From the NCBI RefSeq assembly GCF_963678975.1, contig NC_089277.1:20801440-20865439 (forward strand): a stretch of DNA of 64,000 nt, in the 5' to 3' direction. The DNA is from Dysidea avara (Eukaryota > Porifera > Demospongiae > Dictyoceratida > Dysideidae). Numbering within the stretch: position 1 is the stretch's first letter; each line of letters starts with the position of its first letter. The notes under the pieces are model-generated. The model saw only the letters and a program-made list of their open reading frames with translations. It made no database searches and was not told the origin of the DNA. Positions 24,360-36,336 of this stretch are shown one piece after another. The translations under genes and the position numbers were made by a program.

Positions 24360-24890
24360 CAGGATGGTAGTAGTGTATATTAGGGATTATGAAGAACTGG
24401 GCTTTTCCAGTGAAAAATATCTCCCTAAAACCAACCATAATTTCTTTCATGATAGCTTAGCAGCATTGGTTAAACCAGGCACATCCAAGCCCAAAAATGT
24501 CTTCAGACTAATCCCAAACCCTTCCAGAGATGTGCCTTTTTGCCAACCACAGTATGTACAATACACACATCATGGACTTGCTTTGTGTTCCAGTTCTTTT
24601 CGCTGACAAAGCAAGGTGTCAATTTGCAATAGCGTGATGCGGCTTCCCTGTGGCTGTGTTGACTTATTGCCTGTATTTTCCATAGTGACTGGATTGATTG
24701 CAGGGATACTTCTTGTACTATTCTTCATTTGTAATGCTGTGCAATGGGTGAAGCGTATGTGAAAACAAAATGTAATGGCCACCTCACCTTCCATTATGTA
24801 ATTGATTGTTGGGACATACATTCTGATGCAAATTACTTTCACGGCATTCCTGGTGTCATTCTTTATTTTAATACAGTGAATTATGTTATA
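24360..24890 (+). repeat. Composite interspersed repeat, copy 2
   Basis: It shares with copies 1 and 3 the CCAAGCCCAAAAATG block, GTGCCTTTTTGCC, the CCACAGTATGTACAATAC block and the AATGCTGTGCAATGGG block. No protein family is recognised in its frames. Confidence 0.7.
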
Positions 24891-24924
24891 AATACATGTA
24901 GAAAGAAAAATTATGAATTTTAAG

Positions 24925-25165
24925 CTGGATTAGGATTGAAGAAAAAAGTAGTGAAACAAGGGAACAGCTATTAAAAGTGGTGAAACAAGGAAGATTACCT
25001 ATACCTGCAGGTATTCTAGTGGACATTAATCCCTAATGCAGTCAATGGTATAGATTGAAGTTTAAAGATTAAATGTCCACTAGTATATCTGCAGGTATTA
25101 GATAACCTTCCTTGTTTCACCATGTTTTAGCTATTCCCTTGTTTATACTTTTATTCCTTAAAATT
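24925..25165. mobile_element. Foldback MITE, GTAGTGAAACAAGG family, copy 1
   Basis: The arms contain GTGAAACAAGGAAGATTACC, CCTGCAGGTATTCTAGTGGA and their complements. Like the copies at 55,905-56,085 and 61,715-61,862, it sits at the end of a composite repeat. Confidence 0.85.
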
Positions 25166-25837
25166 CCTTCTACTTGTAAATAGATATATTGAATCTTTGA
25201 AGATATCAAAAACAATCTGATGGCGGTGTCACCTTTCTGAGTACCCAAAAGTATTCACACCCTATTAAGAGGTCAACATTTGTTGGCTCTGTACTGCTAG
25301 AAATGGTATCAGCCATTTATCCGGTAAAAGGGTCAGTTTATCACATTACTGCAAGCATAGTTGTCATTACTCAAATAAAACGAACAACAAACATGTCGAC
25401 ATGTTGAAGTATTTTTGCAGCAAAAGTTGACAGAGAGACCAACTCATTATCTACTGGAGTTAGCTTCAACTTCTTAACTATGTATGTAGCTGGTCAGTCA
25501 TAAAGGTACAATGAGTTACTGAGGTTAAAGTCACAGCATGTACTTCATCCATAGCTTGTAGTGTTACATGTTCAATAATCAGTTGAAGGTTTAATAGTTT
25601 GTGACAAGGTCAACATTTTCTAGTAGCTACAGTAACCTTGCTCTCTCTTACTCGAAATTAATGTTACTCTTGCTTCCAAGTCTTGTTATTTAATGCATTT
25701 TTGGTAGTGACTAAAACTTCAATAATCAGTTTTGTCATCCATCACTTGAGTATACTACTGTATTTCTGTTGTTCTTCTCTTCACAGACACTAATTTCCCT
25801 TTGTGACTTACATACAACTTGAAACTTGTAATAAGAA
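25166..25837. other. Intron; nothing recognised
   Basis: No conserved coding sequence was seen. Confidence 0.4.
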
Positions 25838-26435
25838 CAAGTTGATGTTGTGCTACGTACTTCTAAAAACCAGGCGCCATGCAGCTAGCTAACTCATCTG
25901 GAATTAACCAATAGGTTTTTGGTTGTGCAATAATACATACATGTATTTAATTTATTGTAATTCTCGGATTTCGTAATTCATGAGATTTTCGTAATTCTTC
26001 AATTATGTTGCTATACACTGCTAAGGATGTGCTTGTTAAACAAACCGCTTTTAACAACATACACACAGAAGTATCGTCTAAACTGTTTTATAGCTTGACT
26101 ATTGTGCTTTTTCCTACAAATTCTCTTGACAAAGCCTCAGGGCTGTTCTTCATTTTCGTTCGCATATGTAGGAGATACGCCCCTTTCCCAACTCGAAGGG
26201 ATAGGCTATTCCTGGTAGTTTATGAGGCTAGCATTGTTGTTTCTCAATTGTTAAATGCCTGTAAAACCCGAAGAGAAGGTAATTCACAAAGTCTGAGGAG
26301 ACTCACCACACCCATATTTCAGACCGCCGAAAAGAAACCACCTCAGAGCAAAGTTTACCTGTGCAGAAGATTAGTACAGCCTTCAATTTGCTTTTATTTA
26401 CGTAAAAGCTGCTTTTACCATTAACGATTTTGCTC
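25838..26435 (+). repeat. 590-bp interspersed repeat with an open frame, copy 1
   Basis: It matches 59,968-60,550 over its full length, from CAAGTTGATGTTGTGCTAC to TTTTGCTCAC. The plus strand of this copy is open for 139 codons (26,005-26,424) and encodes QLLNACKTRREGNSQSLRRL. The second copy keeps QLLNACKTRTEGNSQSLRRV but is broken upstream. I do not recognise the protein. Confidence 0.8.
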
Positions 26436-26475
26436 ACGTGAGTGCATACAGACAAACAGGTAGATAGATAGGTAC

Positions 26476-26484
26476 ACACACACA

Positions 26485-26516
<32 letters not shown>

Positions 26517-26520
26517 CACA
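26476..26520 (+). repeat. (CGCA)n/(CA)n microsatellite
   Basis: ACACAC followed by eight or so GCAC units. Confidence 0.95.
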
Positions 26521-27800
26521 CTTTTACAAAGGCCAGCTGTGGGCACGCGCCTGGTTAAAAATATACTGTAGAGATTTCTGAATATACAGTAGAACCATTC
26601 ACTTTTTAAATACATTGAGCCCTATCCACTGTATCACCACTATGTACCAGCTGTCGGAATCTAGATTTTAACAATACAAAACAATGATCTAGTCTACAAC
26701 AGAATATCACTAAACCCATAACCCTAGCTAACTGCAATTACTAGCTAAAGCAATAACCCAGACTTTAATTTTGGACTGCTAGAATTGGTGTCTTTTATGA
26801 TGGGCCTCCTACTAATCTTTTTTTTGACTCACGTTGAGCATATCTTTGAAGATGACACCAATGGTTACGACTGGACTATGATCCATCACCGCAAACAGAA
26901 CTTGAACCTTCGCCTTCAATATGTGCATGTGATACAGTACGTATTGTATAAGACATACTGTATGCATACTGTGTGCACCATGCTAGTCTTTTATGTAAGC
27001 CAATAACTGAATAAGAGATCAACCAGGAAGCATTAGTTGCTCTCTTGAGACCAAGCTTGGTGTCTTTTCACTATCAGCTCAGTGTGATGCTGCATGTCTA
27101 CAGCAGAACTAGTACATCAAGTCAGCAAATGGTTTAATGGAAAATAACCCAACAAAAACAAACTGGAGAAACATGAGACTGAAATACAAGGCTTGTGATG
27201 AATACTGCAACAAAGACTGGTCAAGCATTATTCAAAAGTGTAAAAGTGGTTACTAAATTAACGTTTTATGCCCATACACATATATTATAATGGGATTATT
27301 TTCATAGGTAAGCTGGTAGCTCCAACAGCACAACTTTTTGCAAAGAAGAGATTGTGGTTGACAAAATGCACTTAAGTGGCATTTGGACGACTGCAACCCT
27401 GATAGGTTTGAAGCACTTAACAGTAGGAATAAACACTACAAGCTACTTTTGGATTGTTAAATTCAACATTTTATATCCTGGGCATGGCTCTCCCACTACT
27501 ACCACATAGCCAGACACGTGGTTGATTTCATTTAGATGCCAGCAATTGGCTATATAGCCATTCTTCATTACAAGAAAGAAAAAATGATATTTACAAAGAC
27601 AATATGCATTTACACAAAACTAAAGCTCACAAATAGCAAAATAAGAAAGAGCACATTCTTTTCCTTTTCACCTTCCTTACGTGATTTTCACTACTAAAAA
27701 GAATAAACCAAGTGCATCAACATGTAAAAATGTTTTAAAGAAGTGCAATCATAAACAAGCTTCAATGTTATGATAAGAGGCTGGCTTAGGATGTCATTTA
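26521..27800. other. Intron; nothing recognised
   Basis: No conserved coding sequence or clear repeat was found. Confidence 0.4.
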
Positions 27801-29375
27801 GTGTCTCAGGTCTTGCAGGGAGTTGGGACACTGATAAAAAGTGAATAACGTCAGGACTGTCTTAGAATGTCCTTTGATGTCCCAGTTCTTGCAAGGACTA
27901 CTTGGACTTGGGACACAAAAGGTGAATAACACCAGGTTTGTCTTATGATGTCCTTTAGTGTCCCAGGTCTTGCAACATGTCCTAGGACCATTGAGAACTG
28001 GGACTAGAGAGAGTCTTTACAACAAGGACACTTAAGGAATTCCCAATATGCCCTAGAATAAAAGGACCATGGGACTAGAGAGAGTCTTTACAACAAGGAC
28101 ACTTAAAGAATTCCCAACATGTTCTAGGATAAAAGGACCATTGGGGACTGGGACTAGAGAGAGTCTTTACAACAAGGACACTTAAAGAACTCCCAACATG
28201 TCCGAGGATAAAAAGGACCATTAGGGACTGGGACTAGAGAGAGTCTTTACAACAAGGACACTTAAAGAATTCCCAACATGTCCTAGGATATACAGGACCA
28301 TTGGGGACTGGGACTAGAGAGAGTCTTTACAACAAGGACACTTAAAGAATTCCCAACACGTCCTAGGATAAAAAAGGACCATTGGGGACTGGGACTAGAG
28401 AGGGTCTTTACAACAAGGACACTTAAAGAATTCCCAACATGTCCTAGGATAAAAATGACCATTGGGGACGAGGGTCTTCACAACAAGGACACTTAAGGAA
28501 TTCCCAACATGTCCTAGGATAAAAGGGACCATTGGGGACTGGGACTAGAGAGAGTCTTTACAACAAGGACACTTAAAGAACTCCCAACATGTCCTAGGAT
28601 AAAAAGGACCATTGGGGACTGAGACACTAGAGAGAGTCTTTATAACAAGGACAATTAAGGAATTCCCAACATGTCCTAGGATAAAAAAAGGACCATTGGG
28701 GACTGGGACTAGAGAGGGTCTTTACAACAAGGACACTTAAAGAATTCCCAACATGTCCTAGGATAAAAAAGGACCAATGGGGACTGGGACTAGAGAGGGT
28801 CTTTACAACAAGGACACTTAAAGAATTCCCAACATGTCCTAGGATAAAAAAGGACCATTAGGGACTGGGACTACAGAGGGTCTTTACAACAAGGACACTT
28901 AAAGAATTCCCAACATGTCCTAGGATATAAAGGACCATTGGGGACTGGGACTAGAGAGAGTCTTTATAACAAGGACAATTAAGGAATTCCCAACATGTCC
29001 TAGGATAAAAAAGGACCATTAGGGACTGGGACTAGAGAGAGTCTTTACAACAAAGAATTCCCAACATGTCCTAGGCTAAAAAAGAACCATTAGGGACTTG
29101 GACTAGAGAGAGTCTTTACAACAAGGACACTTAAAGAATTCCCAACATGTCCTAGGATAAAAAAAGGACCATTGAGGACTGGGACTAGAGAGAGTCTTTA
29201 CAACAAAGACACTTGAAGAATTCCCAACATGTCCTAGGATGGAAATACTTGACTATAGGCGAATACACTGACTGTCCTTGGATGTCCCTACATTGTAGAG
29301 GACAATTTCAGACTAAAGGACCTGTCCGGGCAATCCTGGACCACAATATGGAGCTTATAAACCCCTGAAGGCCTG
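27800..29375 (-). repeat. Minisatellite B, same unit as A, opposite orientation
   Basis: About 16 units of the complement of minisatellite A (GGGGACTGGGACTAGAGAGA, then GTCTTTACAACAAGGACACT) lie at 27,990-29,245. Flanks with TGTCCCAGGTCTTGCA (27,800-27,990) and CTGTCCGGGCAATCC (about 29,320) match the flank of A. The two arrays may be two insertions of one element that carries an internal minisatellite. Confidence 0.93.
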
Positions 29376-29604
29376 AAGCTGTAACTCACAAGTGCAGGGT
29401 GGGCAGTGTCTGTATACTGCCTTGACATGATGTATGTATTCAAAAAGATAGAGATACTCTAATAAAACAGTCAACCTCTTATCCACCTGTATGATTACAA
29501 ACATTCTAATAGAGCAGTTGCAAACATGTAAGCATCACACTAGAGATTGGCTTACAGAATTGTACATTAGTACATCTCAGATGAGGTGTTTGACTCACTA
29601 GCAC

Positions 29605-29710
29605 CTGTAGCGAGCCTGGGATTAAAGGAAGAGATGTCGAGGAGCATGATTTTCATCTATGACATCCTCCACTGGCATGGCCCCAGCAGCCATAGTAATC
29701 TGTTCATATA
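29605..29710 (-). pseudogene. ASK-like copy B, exon before the kinase domain
   Basis: It reads YEQITMAAGAMPVEDVIDEN and HAPRHLFL, then a TAA at 29,622-29,624. It corresponds to human FFEMVNTITEEKGRSTEE, the end of the PH-like region and the linker. The phase from the exon at 31,088-31,184 is off by one base, which suggests another small lesion. The position of the donor is uncertain. Confidence 0.6.
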
Positions 29711-29719
29711 CTAATGTCA

Positions 29720-31080
29720 TTTTGTGGGAAAATGTCTGCTATCATTTTAGCAAGCGTTATAGTGAGAGGAATTAAGGAACTTGGTAATTAAAGGGTGTGA
29801 ACACCCATTTCGCTCACGAATATTCAACTGAAATAAAATGGGATAAATACCCACAAATATACAATTTAAGTTGATTGTGCTTAGTCCCACATAACGGTCT
29901 CACTTGTAAGTCTTCCTGGTGAGTGACTGAGTCAATAGGGGCTTTCCCTCCTTTGCTCATCATAGTGGACACCAGATCATAGAACCTGTGATGTTATCAA
30001 ATTGTGTAATGACAGAATTAGGGACAAAGAATTACCATATGGTACATGTACCACACATGTTACATGCAATTTACGTTGACTTGCATGACCTCCTAAACAT
30101 GCATGCTGTCAATCTATTGTATTAGTCATGTTTCATGTAACATGCAGGGAATTGGAACACTTTTCCAGCATGTTACATGCATGGGACACTTTTCCAGCAT
30201 GCTACATGCATGTGCCATGAATTCCAACATGTCCTGTAACATGAGTGTCAACATGCAGGCAATGGTCAAAAGCTGGCATGCATGGCATGGCAAATACACA
30301 TGAGTTGTACATTCATGTCACACTGATGTCACCCTTACAGTAACATGCATGTCATTGGATCACATAGATCACATGCATCCCACATGCATGTGGCACTTCT
30401 GTACTGCTAAACATTCATGTAGGTGCCTGTGAACATGTATGTTACATGGACAATATTTGGAGTAGGGTACTGCTGCAGCAGCTTGAGTGAACACTTGTGA
30501 ATTACTCTAATACAACAGTCACCGTTAAGTACAGAACAAAGTATGACACAAATGACTAGGTATCACTTGATAAGGTAGTGGTACAATGGTGGGTGGCCTT
30601 GTACAGTTGATCAGATAATATTTGTATTGATTTTGTGCCAGTAAGGAGCTAACACAGCCTTATAATTTTGACTCTATCCTTCAATCATTCTTCACATCTT
30701 CACCCATTCATTGTAAATTCTAGGTGGTACCCACCCTACCACTCCAGTTGGAGTACTTGCGATAGTGCTACACTTCTCAAATTTTCAATTCTATTTGGTG
30801 ATGAATGAACCTCACAAGCACTTGTATGAGATTTGCATATACCAGAGATGCATCAATTAGTTAGAGCATTCACTGTACATAGCTACCTTTTGATTTCAGG
30901 TTAAAACTTTGAAACTATTTACTGAAGTGTAATTAGGATCGGTTTTGTAAAATCTAGCTACAATTGAGGGCTTTTGAAGGTGGTGTTCTGTTTGGCACAA
31001 AAAATTCTCATGATTTATGAACATGCAGTATCATGCACTTATTTGTTAACAACTTTTCCACAACCCACTACATGATGTAC
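29720..31080. other. Intron with an ACATGCATG-rich tract
   Basis: Positions 30,040-30,450 are dense in ATGCATG and ACATGT words, with a near-tandem pair around TTTTCCAGCATGTTACATGC. Copies of the motif CTCTAATA.AGCAGT lie at 29,451, 29,502 and 30,502. Confidence 0.6.
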
Positions 31081-31087
31081 AACTCAC

Positions 31088-31184
31088 CTCTGGGCTAGAG
31101 AACTGGAGGAGAAGAACACTTGAAAGTCTTCAGCAAAATGACGTACCCCATAGAGGAACACACTACACGTCTTTCTGATATATG
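31088..31184 (-). pseudogene. ASK-like copy B, exon 12 (PH region)
   Basis: After a TAG acceptor it reads into SVFLYGVRHFAEDFQVFFSS and SSLAQ. Human ASK1 has CCFLYVLHNSDDFQIYFCTE. Compared with copy A (positions 1-32) two bases are missing near 31,170, so the first residues are out of frame with the rest in the ancestral phase. Donor GTGAGT. Confidence 0.88.
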
Positions 31185-31547
31185 CTATATGGGGAGATGA
31201 TAAGAGTTATGTATTTACATGGTAGTTGTGTGTGTATACAAAACCAACAGAGATGGGAAAGTAAAAACAATTTATGAACATCAACTCAATGAAACTGTCA
31301 AAGTTTCTGCAGGCCACCTTGCACATACGTATGTGATCAGCACCAATCAAGTTGATATTTTGGCAGCTAGGAACCTTTTTGTAATTGGGACATTTCCTAT
31401 TAACAGTACCACAGGGTATATTGCAAGTCTCAAACTGAATTTTCATCATCAGTGCAACCACTGTACACAATAGTCAATTGTTGAATACGTACTGTAGCAT
31501 TTGGTGCTTATACGTAAGTTCCTGTTATTAATCAACCCTCTACTGGG

Positions 31548-31645
31548 GCTCACACGCACACAGACACATACACATACACACACAGAGACACAGACAAAAC
31601 AGAGACACAGACAAAACAGACACACAGACACACACACAAACATTT
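31548..31645 (+). repeat. (CA)n-rich low-complexity tract
   Basis: ACACAGACAC and ACAGACAAAACAG units alternate. Confidence 0.9.
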
Positions 31646-31884
31646 TCTTAGTAAGCTCATTCATTAATAGTACCCTTTGTTGTACAACAAAGCTGTTTAG
31701 ATACATGTTCACAAAACAGCTCTTAGATATCCACTGACTATATACCATGGTGGCTCACTCTTATGACATTATAATGCATACCAGTACACTTCTCTTAATA
31801 CTTAATTATTATTTTTTTATTTTTTTGTGATACACCACAGTGCACAAACATACTGTATGTGTAGATATCAAAGGTGCACCAATA

Positions 31885-32500
31885 TGTGACCGGATCTGCA
31901 AAAATCCTGACACAACAGTGCATTTTTTCAAATTCCTGTTTATTAAATATTTATAATCTACTTATCCAAGTATCCAAATGTCCAAAGATTCAGCCTCATA
32001 CTTTTAGAGTTACAGTCCTACAAAGTAGCAACAACTCTGTTTGCACAGCAAGCATAGGGAAAGCAAATTACAGGCACTTACTAAAACGATTGCAACTTAC
32101 AAACGGATTAAAGTACTGGGCTGTAATTTCCACCATCATGTTCGCCATGGATAGGGGGAATCAATTACTGTGTAAATTTGTCCTTTATCGCCTTTCTTCA
32201 CTGTATACAAAGGTGAAATTCGTGAAGAAAAATCGATCATGCACGTTTGCTGTAAACAAACGCTCATAACTTGTGTATCCTTGGGTCTACTGCAACGAAA
32301 CAAAGATGTTCCAACTCCTCTTGAGTAGGCAAATAAGATGATATCTAGGTTTTATTGTTAGTACCTTCCATAAATAAGAAAGAGACATTCAAAAAATTTA
32401 CAGAATTTTTTTAATAATACGCAAATATTTCACTCATTGTTTTCAATGCTTTATAAATTTAGGCCTGTGTTATTGTTGGGTTTTCGCAAATCCAGTCACA
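31885..32500. mobile_element. TIR element, TGTGAC family (copy at 31.9 kb)
   Basis: Left TGTGACCGGATCTGCAAAAA and right the complement of TGTGACTGGATTTGCGAAAA. Interior similar to 35,595-36,222 (AAATTCCTGTTTATTAAATA). It is absent from copy A, so it inserted after the duplication or was lost there. Confidence 0.88.
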
Positions 32501-32810
32501 TATGAATGTTAGCTGATATTCTTATAAACAAGCCAATAAACAAAGCTGATGCAATACGGTAGCATAGACGTTTTCTCTAACAATTTGCTATCTAAATTCA
32601 GACAGTAGGGGACCTTAATCAACAAACAAGTGTTGCTACAATAAAGGCTATATCAACCTTGGTATTGCAAATTGGTACCAAATCAGCAACTTGTGTAAAA
32701 CAAGCAGCAGCTACAGATATACATACATTTATGGGAACCCATGCTCCTATAACTGATCCGATTATTGGCACACTTCTAGTAGGTATAATCACACTGACGG
32801 ACAGACAGAC

Positions 32811-32901
32811 CTGATATTCTGCAGGTTATTGAAGAACTTTCACTCTGGATCACACCAGACTTATTATCTTCAGGTGGAGCATAGTGCCACAAATCTATCC
32901 T
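32811..32901 (-). pseudogene. ASK-like copy B, exon 11 (PH region)
   Basis: Acceptor TTGTAG, then RIDLWHYAPPEDNKSGVI, matching human IWHVLPDDKKGI. Copy A continues HEWKFPFNN. Here one base is lost near 32,847, TGG has become TGA (32,840-32,842) and three more bases are missing. Donor GTCTGT. Confidence 0.88.
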
Positions 32902-33156
32902 CTACAAGTAGTACAATGAATAACTGAGTTATATGTGACATGCATGTGAACAAACCAGTATGGAAAGTGTAACTAGTAGTGTTATCCTTAAGCATACACA
33001 TCTTGTCTACAACACATTCTAAACTATAATTTAATCTGTTTGTGGTTATACTAGCTGGAATGGTGCCACGAGTGAAGTTGCAAAGCCACTAAAAGCACTT
33101 TGATAAGAAAGAGCTGTACCAATGATGTATGTACGTATCATACTAGGGTTACTTAC

Positions 33157-33228
33157 AGCATCAGTGAAGTAGTCAGCACTATGGATACTGATGTAGGATG
33201 GTTGATATTGTTTATCTGGCTCCAACAC
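33157..33228 (-). pseudogene. ASK-like copy B, exon 10
   Basis: VLEPDKQYQPSYISIHSADY and FTDA, matching human ILEPTKIYQPSYLSINNE. It is 72 nt, intact, phase 0 at both ends, with a TTCAG acceptor and a GTAAGT donor. Copy A has no equivalent. Confidence 0.92.
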
Positions 33229-33299
33229 CTGAAGAAAGTGTAGTGTGAAGATAGCCAACACTGAATATACATGTATACATGAATACAGCACAGCAAAAA

Positions 33300-34330
33300 C
33301 ACAATACATGATCATGGTTTAAGGGTGTAACTAATCACTGGACTGGACTACTGGACTGACATATTTTTGGTTTTTTACACATTCTGCGGTTGGTTTTATT
33401 GAGTCTTGCTAGCTAAGGACCTACAGAAAACTTGCAGTCTGCTACTAAAATGATGAGTGTGAGGAGTGGAGTAAGCAAAAACTGACTTCTCACTACTTGT
33501 TATGCTCTCCAGTAACAGCATTTATACACTTCTTAGTATTGTGTTTTAGAGATCGTAATATATAGCAATAGCTAACCAAAAGTCATGTTACTCTGTTTGT
33601 GCTACCTATGATACACCCGTATCCTTGAACTAAATAGCTCAGACACAACCTAACCTTCCAGAGACAATCTATTGTAGCTAAATTTGTTCCTACATGCAAT
33701 ATACAAACTCACAGCACAACTGTAGGTTTTTTCTGCTATCATGATTAGTTCCTACATGTGCTGGTTGGTGTACTATAATATGTGACCAAATTTATAATTT
33801 ATTAGCATTGTACAAGCTTGCTACCATCTCCCAGACATTATCATTGGTTAACCATAACTAGCACATTCCCTGCAGTATACTGATAAGGAGTATAGGTATA
33901 TGTACTGTAGAAGAACATAATAAATAGAGGTGAAATCACTATAAGTCAGTTTTTGCTTACTCCACTCCTCACACTCATCATTTTAGTAGACTACTAAAAG
34001 CCCTTAGTTAGCAAGACTGAGTAAACCAACCTCAGAATGTTTAAAAACCAAAAATATGCCAGTACAGTAGTCCAATCCAGTAGTCCATGCAGTCCAGTGA
34101 TTAGTTACACCCATGGTTAAGGAGAAGATCCTTTTTAAAAGGACATGTACAGGCTTCATACTTGTCACTTATGAAGTGATACACTGATGGTGAACCAGAA
34201 ATAGCCATTAAATGCGACATATGTAACAGCCACACATGTACATACATGCACAGAAATGCACACAAATACATAATGTGGACAAACACACACATACTGACAC
34301 ACAACACAAGCAGACATATGGACAGACACA
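33300..34330. other. Intron with an inverted repeat around ACTGGACTACTGGACTG
   Basis: Sequence at 33,330-33,500 (CTAATCACTGGACTGGACTA through TGATGAGTGTGAGGAGTGGA) is repeated inverted at 33,945-34,110. This marks a foldback element of about 0.78 kb whose ends are near GTGTAACTAATCACTGGACT. Confidence 0.75.
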
Positions 34331-34335
34331 CATAC

Positions 34336-34492
34336 AGGGAACTGTATTCCAGATGACTCCTGTTTGATGGCTCCAATGAAGAACTCCATCCAGAAGCCAA
34401 ACAACCTCTTCTCCCTACTAACCACTTCTTTTTCACTAGGAGCACAGAACTTACTGATCAACTGAATGTTGTTAACTGTTCACTTCAAGTAC
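34336..34492 (-). pseudogene. ASK-like copy B, exon 9
   Basis: YLK-stop-TVNNIQLISKFCAPSEKE then GFWMEFFIGAIKQESSGIQF. Human has YLKSIVETILIYKHF and DFWMDFLVEATKTD. The stop is TGA at 34,480-34,482. The length of 157 nt and both splice phases fit the neighbours. Confidence 0.9.
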
Positions 34493-34927
34493 CTGTAAAG
34501 GACATGTGTAGAACAGTACAAACCTGTATACTGTAGATACAGTAGCTAGACATCAAACCACCACTGCATGAGTTGGAATTTAGCTCCCTACTTCCCACAG
34601 ATTTAGTGAGTTGGAAAACTTCCACAGCAGAGTACAACAAAATACAATTGTTTGCCCATAAGGAAAACAACTACGTAATAGGTTCGTAGGTAAACTGGCC
34701 ATCTAAGAAGTATAGTAGCAATGCGTCTCCGAGTCTCTTGACAACAATAATTGTTTTGCTTTGTCGGTGATAGCCATATTACTGAGAAACAAGTGTGTAG
34801 AGGAGAGGTGGACTTTAACAGCATTTGAGACATGTACAGAGTAAGAGACAGGGGTATATTGACAATGTATAAGAAAATATTCTGTGTAAGGCAGTCGCAC
34901 ACGTCCTGTACAGAAATTAACACTTAC

Positions 34928-35087
34928 CATTCCAGAGGTTTCAACTTGAACATACACAGAGCAGCTTGGTTGGTCTTAGTATGGTTCTCAGCTAGTACAC
35001 TGATATCAAAGAATGTGACTACTATCCAGTAGTCTTGTTGGGACTCCAGGTCTCCTTTACAACCAATCAGAGTGTTCAGGGTCATTC
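34928..35087 (-). pseudogene. ASK-like copy B, exon 8
   Basis: [20 protein letters not shown], then [18 protein letters not shown] and MFKLKPLEW. Human has VKLSSLLGKKGNLEKLQSYW, FFLGASVLANDH and LFKLKTPAWY. It is intact, 160 nt, and joins exon 9 to make a tryptophan codon. Copy A lacks it. Confidence 0.93.
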
Positions 35088-35381
35088 CTATGAGGTGAAT
35101 GACAAATGTATATATTAGTATATATAACAGGGAGTATTAGAGAACTAAAGGGAAAGCTTTTATATAATCAGATAAGGTGTTATAGTTTAATCCAGAGACA
35201 TTACAAACACCACCTCTGAGGCCACTGGTGTTACTTACGTAGCTTATTATAGTTTGAAAGATGTTTTTAAAGCAACATTTATAAGCTGCACTCTTACTAT
35301 ACTCTGACAGTATGCCATACTTAAAAAGTCTATAGGGTTTCAATTAAATTAATTCTCGGATACCAGCAGCCATAAACTAAC

Positions 35382-35498
35382 CAATGTGTCTCAGTTCAGC
35401 TGAAGCAGCAAATGACTTCCCAGACATCACCAGTAAGGTAGCTAGCTAGATTGATGCCGGCATACTCATTAGGTTGGACTTGAAATCCTTCATGATAC
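35382..35498 (-). pseudogene. ASK-like copy B, exon 7 (TPR region) with 4-bp duplication
   Basis: [18 protein letters not shown] as in copy A, followed by a frame change because GCTA/CTAG is duplicated at about 35,439-35,450. The exon is 117 nt against 113 in copy A. The splice sites are the same in both copies. Confidence 0.92.
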
Positions 35499-35594
35499 CT
35501 AATAAGGAGAATAGGAAGCATATTCACTCATCACATTATACAATGTGTGTTTTAGTATAAAGTATACTGACAAAAAAAGTATTGGACCTTTTCA

Positions 35595-36222
35595 TGTGAC
35601 TGGATCTGTGAAAACAGTTGTACATTTTTCAAATTCCTGTTTATTAAATATTCATAATCTTCTTAGCCAAATGCATGCTCTGGCAAAGTTTCAGCCTGAC
35701 ATAGCAATAACTATGGGAATTACAGCCCCACAAAGTAGCAACTACAGCAAGTACATGGAAAATAAAATACAGGGGCTTACTACAATGATTGTAACTTACT
35801 AGCAGAATGACACATGTTGAAATTTGCACGATTGTGTTCATGATGAGTAGGGGAATCAATTAATGGGTAAGTTTTGTTTGTATCACCTTTCTTCACTACA
35901 GTACATACAAAGACAAAATTAGTGAAGATAGATCAATCACGTACTATCTTATTGACGTGCCATAAACAATCTCAAAAAACTTCCGCATCCTTGTGTCTAC
36001 TGCAACAAAACAAAAAAAAAGAATTCAAACTCCTATTGGGTAGGCAGATAAGATGATATTTCAAGGTTATTATTGTTAGCCCCTTTATTCACTAAGAACA
36101 AAATGCTCAAACAAATCACGTTTTTTGTTTTTAAAGAATAATACTTCACCCATTGTATTTCATGCTTTATAGTTAAATTTAGGCTTGCTTGATTGTGTCG
36201 GTTTTTCTCAGATCCGGTCACA
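35595..36222. mobile_element. TIR element, TGTGAC family (copy at 35.6 kb)
   Basis: Left TGTGACTGGATCTGTGAAAA and right the complement of TGTGACCGGATCTGAGAAAA, with an interior like that of 31,885-32,500. It lies in the intron between exons 6 and 7. Confidence 0.88.
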
Positions 36223-36336
36223 TATAAGAGATATTTATACCCAGCTTTTAAAAGGAGACCAGTGACCTTGTTGTTCATATGAGGTTAATATCGAGGTAGA
36301 CATGTAGACTACAAGGTTAGTACTATACTCACATAC

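Larger units (their letters stand above)
31154..35560. repeat. Segmental duplication copy B
   Basis: This is the counterpart of copy A (1-190, 4,895-5,640, 7,100-7,560), in the same orientation. The distance between copies is about 28-31 kb. Copy B keeps exons 7-12; copy A keeps 7, 11 and 12. Confidence 0.85.

Noticed and set aside
26303..26615. Cys/Val/Arg-rich minus-strand frames
   Set aside because: Translations of the (CGCA)n microsatellite.
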